A stretch of DNA of 64,000 nt from Acephala macrosclerotiorum. Its lineage: Eukaryota > Ascomycota > Leotiomycetes > Helotiales > Mollisiaceae. The stretch spans positions 647,575 to 711,574 of the forward strand of contig MU119208.1 in assembly GCA_014904845.1 (NCBI GenBank). The letters run 5' to 3'. Both the position numbers and the translations under genes were made by a program. Under the pieces are notes generated by a model. That model searched no databases. It had not been told where the DNA came from and saw only the letters and a program-made list of their open reading frames with translations. Positions 11,724-21,599 of the stretch are shown here, in pieces (position 1 is the first letter of the stretch; every line of letters starts with the position of its first letter).

Positions 11724-12150
11724 TCAACAGTGAGTATAATCATCATCGCCGTAGTAATCGTCGTCGCTTTGCAAACCCATTTCATCTCTGAAGATATTGA
11801 CGCTCGCTCCAGCATGCTCCTGCGCAATCCGTAATTCCAATTTCGTTTCACGAGAGATCATCATCCTAGCCCCAGGGTGAGGAAGCATGAACTTGTCAAA
11901 TACATTCACGGCTTTCACCATTTTCATGTCGGGTCGGTACAATACCTTGTGCGCCTCCAGTGCGTAAACGTCATTAGCTGTATCGTCCTCGCGGTGAATC
12001 TCCTCAGGATCATACTCTTACCAGAGCTTAAGCGTCTTGCTAACGTCGATAGGGTCAATCGTTCAATATGCACCATCCTCGGAAAGTGCAGTGCAGCACT
12101 CCAAATATCCATACGTAGCTGCTTTAGAAGCATTCTGAAGCAAGTGAACT
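11724..12150 (-). pseudogene. decayed 2EXR-domain (F-box-like) protein
   Basis: On the minus strand, LLKQLRMDIWSAALHFPRMVHIE (about 12130-12060) resembles the start of the fungal 2EXR domain (LPxELRxxIWxxAL.PR.V). Its C-terminal counterpart is a different frame: ALEAHKVLYRPDMKMVK, then KFMLPHPGARMM, ending at 11724 with a D/Y-rich tail. Joining the two needs a frameshift near 12050 and reading through a TAA near 12020. A GTAAGAG there could be a donor, but the sequence following it still looks coding. The simplest reading is a pseudogene. 2EXR proteins are lineage-expanded in leotiomycete-type fungi and their roles are unknown. Confidence 0.42.
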
Positions 12151-13262
12151 GCTATTTGGATCTGATTGAGAACTCATGGCTGCAGACTTCGGATGCCGAG
12201 GTATTTTGGAGGGCGTATTCGGATATTCGTAGTCGTTGAATGGGTCCCGTCGATGAGGTTTCGTGGTGGTTGAATAGAACTAGGAGTGTTGCCGAGGTTA
12301 ATGAAAACGTGTAGTTGAGAAAACGCGCCAAGCCTCACCAGACCCCACTTCGTCTCGAATCTAAAATCTACCAGCAACTTCTCCTTGCACTGCATCGCCA
12401 GCACCAGCCGGAATATACCGCTACTGCAAATATGTATCTGATCTCTTCAGTGCCCCAGCCTCAAAGCCCCGCGCTAAGCAGTGTTCAGCTAGGTCATCAG
12501 CGAATTCGAATTAAATGCCGTTGAGGCACGACAGCAGGCATTTCCTTCAATTCCAAGGTCAGACATCCCAATATCTGACGATGCATCGGGGTTTATATTG
12601 TCTACAAACTGTTACAACTCCCCATGATACCCAGAAAATGGTATTTTCGAGAAGAAAAATCATCACGATACACGAGATTCTCCGGCAATTCTCGGCACCA
12701 ACTTCTCAAGCGAAGCTTCTCGCGAGAACCCTCGATCCTTGTTGTCTCACGAGCCTCAATTGACGCTTTTCCTGGAACAAAAGCCACGGAATCCATCCTC
12801 CGCAATCAAAAAAGGGAAAGTAACGTTTCGTGTGGGTCACTGTTTCCTAGCTTCACAGCTAAACTTGAAATTACAAAGTTCGCCTCATCAAACCGTGGAT
12901 CCCGAGGCTCTGGATCCAATGAGATTGAGTTTTAGGTTGGGGTAAGCCAAGCCCCCCGCAAACTCTCAAGTTTAGAGATGGAGAAGAGTCGACTGACATG
13001 CTGAGTAGTGCTCAGCTTGCGGATATGCTGTGGCCGAGAACCTGGATGGGATAAGTGTCCGTGAGAGTCAAGATTATTATCGGGATTTTGATGAGAGACT
13101 TGGGAATATTTAAAGGTCCAAAGGGGATCGACAATCTGATATTTTGTCTGTAGAGAACTACTGACGGACTTTGGGTTTGGATACCGAGTCTCAAACTTTC
13201 ATCTCACCTATTCTCAAATTCTGTCTCCACTCTCGTCTCTACAAGTCCGTTCCAAGTCCATC
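12151..13262. other. gene-free stretch upstream of sugar transporter
   Basis: 1.1 kb with only short shadow frames. The last 100 bases before 13263 are pyrimidine-rich (TCTCACCTATTCTCAAATTC and similar), as in a fungal core promoter or leader. Confidence 0.45.
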
Positions 13263-15180
13263 ATGGAAAGAGACTTGAAAGCAAGTCATGTCGAGGAAAG
13301 CGGCAATGGACCCATCGTTCTCCCTCCTCAAGTTGTCTCCGATGCCGACCTCCTGAAAGCTGGCGCGGATCGTGTCGAAGAAGACAACGTCGCCAACGTC
13401 CATCTAGTACCTTCCCCTTTGCTTACCTCACAGACCACTCAACTAACATCTCCAGGCCGCCGCACTCGGGCCCAACAAACCTGCAACATGGGGACCCGGA
13501 CACCGCAAACTCTACATGATGTGTTTCTTGGTCTATCTCTGTTCCACGATGAATGGATACGATGGAAGTCTGATGGGTTCCATCAACGCGATTGGAGAGT
13601 TTCAACGGTACTATAGCCTTTCAGAGAATGGAGCCGCTTCGACGGGCATTGTGTTTGCCATCTTCCAGGTGGGACAAATGGTTGGAGCGTTGTTCATATG
13701 GCTGGCAGATTGGAGGGGAAGAAGACTTTCAATCTTTGTCGGTACTTTTGGAGTTTGCGTTGGTAGGTAATGGAATTGAGGTGGGTGTGGTATATGTGCT
13801 AATATATTGGATAGGCACAATTATAACAAGCACCGCGAAGGATCTGCCTACTTTCATTGGAGGAAGGTTTCTACTTTCGTTCTTTTCGACACTGGCTACT
13901 ACAGCTGCTCCATTATATCTGATTGAGATTGCACCTCCTCTATACAGAGGAACCGTCGCTGGATTGTACAATACGCTATAGTAGGTTTCTCTTTCGTGTA
14001 TCAGGTTCAACCCGAACGATAGCCATACACGACAGACATCGAAAGGGAGATTGAAGCTAACATCACTTAGCTACATGGGCAGCATCTTGGCCACGTTCAC
14101 AGTATATGGAGCAAATCTTCATCTGACGGGAAACATAATCTGGCGTCTCCCTCTTTGGCTGCAGATGGTCTGTCCTGGTTTCGTGGCACTCTTGATATGG
14201 TTCTTACCAGAATCACCGCGTTGGCTAATTGGTACGCGACTCCCCCGTCGAGACTCCACAACAGTTGCTAACCACATAATACAGGCCAGGAACGATTCGA
14301 AGAAGCTCGAGCAATCATCGTCAAGTATCATGCCAACGGCGACGATGGCCATCCCATTGTTGAACTCGAAATGTCCGAAATGTCCGAGAGTATGCGTGAT
14401 GGAGGACTCACGACATGGAAATCCACATTCGATATTCGCAACCTCTTCAATAGCCGCTCTCGCAGGTACCGTCTTGCACTCTGCATTGCATTCTCCTGGT
14501 TTGGGCAGTTCTCTGGAAATAACATTGCTTCATACTATCTACCTCTTCTCGTCGAGAACGTCGGCGTTACGGATACCAATACCCAGCTCTTGCTCAACGC
14601 CATCTACGCCGTAGCAGGATGGATCTTCGCTGGCTCTGGTGCACGCTTCCACGACACCTTCGGCAGACGTAAGATGCTCATGGGCTCGGCCTTTGGAATG
14701 TCCATTTGCCTTGCCATCGTTGCTGGTACGGCAGCAGGCTACGTCCACGATCCCTCCAACAAAGCAATGTCCATCGCCTCTATAACATTCATCTACATTT
14801 TCGGATGCGTGTTCGCTTTCGCCTTCACAAGCATGCAACCTATCTACCCTGGCGAGGTATGTGACAACATCCAACGCGCCAAAGGCATGGGTGTTTTCCA
14901 ACTCACTGGCGGAGCTGCCGGCTTCTTGAACACGTTCGTGGCGCCAATTGCGTTGAAGAACATCGGGTACTGGTTTTATGTATTCTTTGTGTTTTGGGAT
15001 TTGTTTGAGTTTGCGGTTATTTATTTCTTTTTTGTAGAGACGAAAGGACGCACGTTGGAGGAGTTGGATGAGGTGTTTGATGCGCCGAACCCGAGGAAGG
15101 CGTCTACGGCCAAGACGAGGATTAGAAGGGCCAGGATTCACGATGAGGAGGGGAATGAGAAGGATGTTATTGTGAGGTGA
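13263..15180 (+). CDS. MFS sugar transporter
   Basis: Five exons (13263-13406, 13456-13762, 13815-13980, 14071-14231, 14285-15180), 557 aa, the usual length for a 12-helix sugar porter. Signatures seen: NGYDGSLMGS in helix 1, DWRGRRLSIFVG (the RxGRR loop 2-3 motif), PESPRWLIGQ after helix 6, GRRKMLMGS in loop 8-9, and VETKGRTLEELDEVF after helix 12, a variant of PETKG. The N-terminal 60 residues are hydrophilic. It resembles the fungal lactose/hexose permease group; the substrate cannot be read from sequence. A plasma-membrane proton symporter role is inferred. No sugar-catabolic genes lie beside it. Confidence 0.92.
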
Positions 15181-15500
15181 GAGGCTTGATTATTACGAAT
15201 TTTAGGGAGAGCTAGAAGATGAGAGATGTAATGCAATGAACAAACGAGAGGTACAAGAAGAAACGCTCGCCACCTTTAGGAGACTGTCATCAAGTATTGA
15301 GCACGTGGCACTTCATGACTCGAGGTCCTCTCTCCCTTTGCACGAACACACAACAGCAGATCCCTCACTACCCACCTTCTTCCCTCACCCATACTCCTAT
15401 CAATCCCACAAACCCTCCTCCCACATCCTTTGCGACTCACTCATCCCTCAAGTCTCCATCAGAAAAGCCAATATAGGATTAAATAGTATAATCTACCATC
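15181..15500. other. intergenic, with 5S upstream TATA-like element
   Basis: 320 bp between the transporter and the 5S gene. It holds the transporter 3' flank and, at 15471-15475, ATATA about 30 bases before the 5S start, where fungal 5S genes carry an upstream TATA element. Confidence 0.5.
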
Positions 15501-15619
15501 ACATACGACCATAGACTGAGAAAACCTGGGCATCCCGTCCGCTCTGCCATACATAAAACTCAGATCGGTAGATTAGTAGTTGAGTGGGTGACCATCAGCG
15601 AATCCCTACTGTTGTATGT
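15501..15619 (+). rRNA. 5S ribosomal RNA (divergent copy)
   Basis: A 119-nt match to fungal 5S rRNA: it starts ACATACGACCATAG, contains CATCCCGTCCGCTCTGCC and GTGGGTGACCATCAGCGAAT, and ends GTTGTATGT followed by a run of six T, the Pol III terminator. The terminal stem ACATACGAC/GTTGTATGT pairs completely. Compared with the common filamentous-fungus 5S recalled from general knowledge it is changed in several helices, but changes appear in pairs: CTGAG with CTCAG in helix II, GGCA with TGCC in helix III. This favours a functional variant over a dead copy. A TATA-like element lies about 30 nt upstream. Single dispersed 5S genes are normal in Pezizomycotina. Confidence 0.85.
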
Positions 15620-16016
15620 TTTTTGACGTTTTTTTCTTTCTCTTTTTGCTGAATCTTTCCCTGGGTTGGTGACGAGTGGGGATATCGACATCAGCGATCA
15701 ACGAACAAGAACCTTGGAACATATGGGAACTCCGCCTGGGTCTGCATACTAACAGGAAAGAGCGGCTGAATGAGGTTCGAAGGCCTGCCTGGGCCATCAC
15801 GTGCAATAGGATGTTCGAAAAGGGGCTTCCCATTCCGCTCCACCCCGCCCGCTTCCCACACCCCTGTCACATCTCCACAAAAAGCAAAACGCACACCTCA
15901 AAATCATACGAGTATTTCAACTCTAAAAACCACTCTCACACTCACCAATCTTGCTCTCCCCTCTCTCCTTTTCATCCTCGATCTCATCTTCCCATTTGCT
16001 TTCCTAAGCCGCAATC
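15620..16016. other. OLA1 promoter region
   Basis: About 400 bp between the 5S gene and the OLA1 ATG; includes the 5S terminator T-run. The stretch 15840-16016 is strongly C/T-rich, typical of a highly expressed fungal gene leader. No gene is seen. Confidence 0.5.
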
Positions 16017-17832
16017 ATGCCACCCAAAAAGGCTTCCGAGGAGGTGAAGAACAACGTCGTGGCCTTCGGACGCGTGAGAAAGAATCTCAAGATGGGATGT
16101 GTTGGGTTGCCGAACGTTGGGAAGAGTAGTCTGTTCAACTTATTGACGGAGAAGAGTAATCCAGCTGAGAATTATCCTTTTTGTACGATTGAGCCGGATG
16201 AGGCGAGGTGTGCTGTGCCGGATGCTAGATATGTGAGCTTTGAGGTTTTTTGAATGTTGGCGTTGCACGTGTTTTATCATTTGAGACTTTCTGACGTTGT
16301 TTTTATTTTGAATTTCCGGTAGTTCTGTTATTGCGGAGTGGTTCCAGGCTAGGAGAAGTTCTCTTCGATCCTTGGCCTTTCATATCACATATGGCAACAA
16401 TGGAGCAGTCACCCTCCACATCACACTAACTAAATCAAACCCAGGACTTCCTCTGTGACCTCTGGAAGCCTCCGAGCATGTACCCCGCCTACCTCCAAGT
16501 CACCGACATCGCAGGACTCATCAAAGGCGCCCACAAAGGCGAAGGACTCGGCAACGCGTTTCTATCCCATATTCAAGCTGTAGATGGGATGTATCACATC
16601 GTACGAGCGTTTGATAATGACGAGGTTTTGCATGTGGATGATAGCATCGATCCTGTTCGAGATTTGAGCAAGTCTTTTTGCTCTTTTGTTCTCCCGATTC
16701 TCTCGTGACTTGAGGCGCGAAATAGGGGTTAATGTGGTGATGGTGGGTGTGTAGATACGATCCAGAGTGAGCTTTGTAAGAAAGACCTGGGTAAGTAATG
16801 GAGATGCGAATGTTGCGGAGAGAGACATCTGACTGACGCTGGGCAGATATCCTTGCGAAGACAGTGGTGGCTGAAGAAGCGGTTGTAAGGAAGGCGGGAG
16901 GTAAGTTCAAGATGAACCCGTTGTTCCCGAGCACCGTGGCGAAGATCACCGCTGTAAGCTCAACCCTCGCCATGATACCCGCAGTCAGGAGCTAATTCAG
17001 GCAGATGCTTGAAAAGGACCAACCTGTCCGCGACGGAACTTGGACGAGTGCAGAGATCGAGCTTATCAACGAGAAGGTAACCGACACCTCTCAAGGTCAA
17101 TCTAAAAACCACTAACAGGAGTTGAGATGCAACTCATCACCACCAAGCCAACGATCTATCTCGTCAACCTGACCATGAAGGACTACCTTCGACAAAAGAG
17201 CAAATACCTTCCACCCATCGCCAAATGGGTGACCGAGCATGGAGGTCTGCCCAGAGACATCATTCCTTTTTCAATCGAATTTGAGGAGAAGGTCAACAAG
17301 ATGAAAGATGATCCGGCGGCTCTTGAGGCATTTTACAAAGAGAGCAAAGTCAAGAGTCGCTTGGACAAAATCGTGACGGAAGGCTTCACCAAACTTGGGC
17401 TGCAATACTACTTCACAGGTCATTTGGCCTCCCCATTTCCTAATTGACTGACTGACCCATTTCAGCTGGTGAAAAAGAGATCCGATGTTGGACGATTCAA
17501 AAAGGATGTTTGGCACCACAAGCGGCAGGCGTGATCCACAACGACTTCGAGCGCGGCTTTATCAAGGCCGAGGTAGTGGCATACGCTGACTTTCACTCTT
17601 TATGTGAGGGTGGCAAGAGCATGGCCCCGATCAAGGCTGCTGGAAAATATAGACAGGAAGGAAAGACCTATGTAAGTTCTCAACTTAAAGAAGGAGGGAG
17701 ATGCAAAGCTGATGTGAAATAGGTTGTGCAAGACGGAGATATCATCCATTTCCAGTTCAGTGAGTTGTTGCGATTCTGATGCGTGAGGATCATACACTAA
17801 CCTGCGCGGTAGATGTTGCGCAAAAGAAATAG
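16017..17832 (+). CDS. OLA1: Obg-like ATPase 1 (Ola1/YchF)
   Basis: Nine exons (16017-16232, 16445-16667, 16755-16790, 16847-16953, 17005-17076, 17127-17418, 17466-17671, 17723-17759, 17813-17832), 402 aa, close to yeast and human Ola1. Motifs: [14 protein letters not shown] (G1), [16 protein letters not shown] (switch I), [20 protein letters not shown] (G3), NLTMKDYL at the G4 position, and a C-terminal TGS domain including [16 protein letters not shown] and [14 protein letters not shown]. The family binds ATP rather than GTP because G4 lacks the NKxD specificity. It associates with ribosomes and the proteasome and is linked to stress translation. Exon 2 ends at a GC donor (GCAAGT), a GC-AG intron. 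The exon 5 acceptor is CAGGCAG; only the downstream AG keeps the frame open. Confidence 0.93.
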
Positions 17833-18378
17833 ACCACTCCACATTTAGAGTTGGAAGACAGGTGAGTAATGATGATCTGCTCATGATCTAGAATGCATAA
17901 CTCAAAACCGAAGCTTGATAACTATGGGCAGCCAGTCTTTCCTTTCGATTGGTTGTCCCTGACCCCTTGAGCCAAAACAAGGTCAATCGCGGTGGGGCGA
18001 GTTTCAAAGTTATTAGCTACGTCCGAAAACATTGAATTCGTTAATTCTGGGACTGAGTGGCCTAGTCTGGACCAGCACTAATACTCTCAATTTTGTCGCA
18101 CAGTCTGTTTTCTGCTTCTTTGCGATACTTTTTGTTCATCAAATTATATGCAACTCTTGAAGAGCGAGTTTTCGCCTCCCTCAAAGTCCTTTCTTTAGAC
18201 AATGTTGAGGTCATGCATGCGTGTGTTTGGGACCGGGTTCCCTAGTCTGCGGGCCTAACGTCATACTAAAACTCTCACAAGCACCACCAAGTTGTTCCTA
18301 CCTCTTCACGAACTTTCGTTTTTGAAGTTGTGCTGGTGCTCAATCGAGCCTTCCCAGCCCTCTCACTATTCTTTCAAG
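17833..18378. other. intergenic region before the tandem membrane-protein family
   Basis: About 550 bp. It contains TTTGGGACC at 18226-18234, also present upstream of other copies of the family, and CTGGGACTGAGTGGCCTAG near 18049, a possible further remnant of the same upstream sequence. No gene. Confidence 0.45.
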
Positions 18379-18858
18379 ATATCGTTGCTCAAATCCTTAG
18401 CGCAGTCACTTTTGTCCCATGTGGAGTCGACGTGTTCTACGTATGCTTTACGTTATTCACCAGCCTATAGCCATGGCTTTCATCTCGGTCGCAATGTTTG
18501 CGTGCAGCTCCAAGCTGTTTTTTTGACTCAATGCTCCTCGCTTGTAGCATCTATCTTAGCGACGATTATACTTGGATATTTGGTACTAGGCGAAGGCGTT
18601 CTACTAGACTTGGATGACTTGACCGCTTATCATCCTCATGACTATTGATACGATTGCATTTCCCATATTCGGGAAAGATAAGATAGTCAAGAAAGAAGTG
18701 GATGTAGAGATGGGAGGATACGGGGTCGTCGAGAGTGGAGATGGAGAAGAGGATGGTCGAAGTGAAGCCACCGCCCTTCATGACTATGATGAGCAGGAAA
18801 CAGGACTTTTCGATACTTCAAAAGAGGGAGAATGGGTCACAGATAGCGATGACAAGTA
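18379..18858 (+). pseudogene. tandem membrane-protein family, copy 1 (decayed)
   Basis: Detected by ungapped similarity of its 3' half to copies 2 and 3: frame-2 codons from 18602 give Y-stop-TWMT-stop-PLIILMTIDT, then FGKD and KKEVDVEMGGYGVV, aligning residue for residue with the copy 2 segment starting YWTCLSYPT and ending DIEMGGYNKV. The stops are TAG at 18605 and TGA at 18620; the first replaces a Trp conserved in copies 2 and 3. The upstream part (ATIILGYLVLGEG, matching copy 2 TAILGYLAVV) is in another frame, so a frameshift also separates them. The expected start position reads ATA, not ATG (18379). Acidic tail. I do not recognise the family. Confidence 0.6.
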
Positions 18859-19079
18859 GAACAGGGAAATACAACAAGAGCTCTGGGATCATTCGTGGAG
18901 GTGAAGTTTGGGACCAGGTCGCTTAGCCTCGTTGCGGGCTCGCGTCGTCACGTCAGGACTTCACAAACCCGTCACGAACTTCCGTTCTTCTTACTTCTCA
19001 GATCTTCAATTCTCAAAATACATCCTGTTGTATCGATCTTCTCAGGCTTAGTCCCTCATACCTTCATTCAGTCTCGAAA

Positions 19080-19726
19080 ATGGAAACGGAATCTCCTCGC
19101 CCGGAAAGACGATCTCGGGATCGTACCTCTCCCCCAAAATCTCTCAAACGCATTAAACACACCTGCGCATGGGGTCTCATGCTACTTTGGTCCACTCAAT
19201 TCGTATTCCACGCAATCATCTACCACTCAGGCGGTTTCACCGACGATGCCTACGATTGGATGATTGGGGTGGGTATACCTTCGGCGATAGCCCAATTCGC
19301 TGGCTTTATGTGCTCTGGATTCCATTGCCCGAGATCAAATCGCCATTTGTCGGAGGCATGGGCTTCACAACTGCTGCTTCGGATACTGCGATACTGGGCT
19401 ATTTAGCAGTGGTTTCTGATTCACCTACTCATGATTTCAAGACTTATTGGACATGTTTGAGCTATCCGACGGTTATCATCTTGACTATCTTCACGATTGT
19501 TTTTCTGGCTTTTGGTGAGGATGGTACCAAGTCAAAAGAAAGAGACATCGAGATGGGAGGATATAATAAGGTGCAGGGTAGCGGGGAGGATGGAGGGGAG
19601 GAGGATACAAGCGATGTAACACTGAAGGAGCCACAGGAGTCAGATGTCACGGAAGTAGCAAAAGAGGAGGAAATAGTGTCCTCTTCGGAGTCATCTAGGC
19701 TATTGAAGGATGACGATGAATCTTGA
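19080..19726 (+). CDS. tandem membrane-protein family, copy 2 (best-preserved; frame break)
   Basis: Starts METESPRPERRSRDR with a basic tail, then hydrophobic helices (GLMLLWSTQFVFHAIIYHSGG; IPSAIAQFAGFMC; AILGYLAVV; VIILTIFTIVFLAFG), then an acidic cytoplasmic-like C-terminus beginning RDIEMGGYNKV and ending with DDDES. About 215 residues, four probable membrane segments. The frame changes near 19315-19335: the N-terminal part is in frame 0 and the rest in frame 2. A 65-nt GT..AG intron (19269-19333) would repair it but would delete IPSAIAQFAGFMC, which copy 3 (IPTAGFVC) and copy 4 keep, so a one-base frameshift is as likely. Function unknown. Could be expressed or a young pseudogene. Confidence 0.55.
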
Positions 19727-19881
19727 GACGAAGTGTCGAGAGATGGATGCCTATCGTGGGTCTCGGCGGGCGCTGTACATGATGCTAAACATGAATTTGC
19801 ATCGGAACGTTAATGAAGCTTGTTTAACAGCCTTTAACTGATACTCATGCACGGGAATTTCGCCTCATAGCATTAATAAAG

Positions 19882-20468
19882 CTAAAGGGACTCGCTATCT
19901 TTTCTTTCCCCGAACGCGCTGTCCATCCGAGTCAAGCCCCTGCTCAACGTCCCTCTTAAGGCTAGCATCCTTTTCACTACCACTCTGCGCACCTTCTGGG
20001 ATTGACCACTTTTGTATAAGACGTATGAGTCCCATCTTTGAGCCTCGTCTGCTGCTTCGATGTTCCTGTAAATCACGTCCCCGGTATGCTTCAAACAAAG
20101 TCTCACCGCTACAATAACCACTCCCATCATAGCCATAACTAGGGTCTTCTCGAAGAACACCCGAAAAGTCTTCTCCCACATAAAGACAACGTCTACCACT
20201 CCAAGAATGGCACCAATTGCATCTCCCAAGATCAGGTACGGAAGACCTCTAGGGCTGATCTTTTGGACGCTTTTGGTGAGCCACATTAATCCGCCCGTGA
20301 AGGCTGACGAGGCTATGACTACAGGAATGATGCGTTCAAAGGCTATCTCAATGTTCGTTTGGTCTTTGACGGGTGCAGGATCGAATGAGTGACACAGGTT
20401 GCGAAGATGAAGGCGCAGAGCGCGAAATGAGTATGGTAGCTCGTTCGGTCCATGTATTCGACGTTCAT
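19882..20468 (-). pseudogene. tandem membrane-protein family, copy 4 (opposite strand, frame-broken)
   Basis: Minus strand from ATG at 20468: MNVEYMDRTSYHTHFALCAF, one helix, then a frame change, then IAFERIIPVVIASSAFTGGL, LPYLILGDAIGAILGVVDVV and MAMMGVVIVAVRL, three further hydrophobic segments, and a charged tail. The pattern IPxxIAxxAFxxG matches copy 2 IPSAIAQFAGF. The frame break near 20390 could be a 47-nt GT..AG intron (GTCACT..TTGAG), which lacks a clear branch site and removes HSFDPAPVKDQTNIE, a segment that aligns with the copy 2 loop; a frameshift is the simpler reading. It shares an intergenic space with copy 3 and is divergent from it. Function unknown. Confidence 0.5.
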
Positions 20469-20758
20469 TGTGATTTGACGGGTATGGACGGATATGGACT
20501 ACAAATCTGAAAGTTTGAGATCTTGAGTATCAATAACTCTAGGGAGTATGTGGTTGGGTGTTGTTCGTTGCAAATGTTGAAGTCATTCGGGAAGGTGAAC
20601 TCTGGGACCTAGTGGTAGCTTCCTGAGTGGGTAGACCTAGCCAACACTTCCAAGGTTCGTCACGAAACCCAGTTCTCATCATTTTCCATCCACCAATTCA
20701 TCTTTTATCATGCTCTAATATCAATCATTCCCAAGGAAACTTCCTCGCGACTCTCTAA

Positions 20759-21340
20759 ATGGCGCTACAGTCATCCGAGGCATTGGAATCCGATGGAACG
20801 AGTACCCAATACAACAGGAACTGGCTCATGTAGAGCCTCATCGCACTCTAGTTTACGCACCTCATTGGGCACGCGATAATATGTATTCCTTCAGATGACC
20901 AAGCTCTCAACGGCATCCTGATCACAATAACTGGGACAATTCCAACAGCTGGATTTGTTTGTTGGTCGATAGCTGAGCTCAAGGAAAACCTCATGCACTC
21001 AATTCTGCTCGGAACTGCATTCTGCAATCTAGAAGTACTGGCATATCTTGTCCTGGGACTGGGTGGCCCAAATCATAACTTCAGGGTCTATTGGACGTGG
21101 TTTGTCTGACCGACTGTGGTTGAACTCACGATTTGTGGACTTTGGCTTCTCCTACCCATCAGGGCCGAGAAGAAAAAGAAGCAGGAAGATGTGGGGATGG
21201 GAAGTTATGAGGGATTGAGGGGAGATGAAGAGGAACAGACATCCGCAGATAAAGCTTTGCAAATGAAGAAAGGGGGACTTGTAGCCTGGATGACAAAGTC
21301 ATTGATGGTCGAAACCCTAGGGCTAAAGGCTGAAGAATGA
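20759..21340 (+). pseudogene. tandem membrane-protein family, copy 3 (three nonsense codons, no frameshift)
   Basis: A single reading frame of 194 codons from ATG 20759 to TGA 21340, interrupted only by TAG at 20831, TAG at 20849 and TGA at 21107. The two TAGs align exactly, without gaps, with the two Trp codons of copy 2 in CAWGLMLLWSTQFVFHAII (copy 3 reads LM-stop-SLIAL-stop-FTHLIGHAII). The TGA aligns with the same position as the TGA of copy 1. Between the stops the protein is clear: IPTAGFVCWSIAELKENLM, AFCNLEVLAYLVLG, FRVYWTW, then KKKQEDVGMGSYEGL. TGG to TAG/TGA changes are what RIP produces. Not translatable as a whole protein. Confidence 0.62.
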
Positions 21341-21599
21341 ACATGGTGTCTAGAAGGCACATATGGCCGAATTAAAGAACTTGAAGTATGAAGGACAAAT
21401 ATGTTCAAAGGGGAAGATAAATTGAATCTAAGTTACAGGTTGACGCAATCTATCAATTGTGGAAGCTAGCGAAAACACGTCTCTTCATCTAGACCAGGGA
21501 GAACACTCTGCCCAAAGCTCCAGTTCATAAGTTTCCAGATTCATCTCTCGTCTTTGTTCAATTGATTTCCTCTAATGTGGTACCCGAAATGATATTGGA

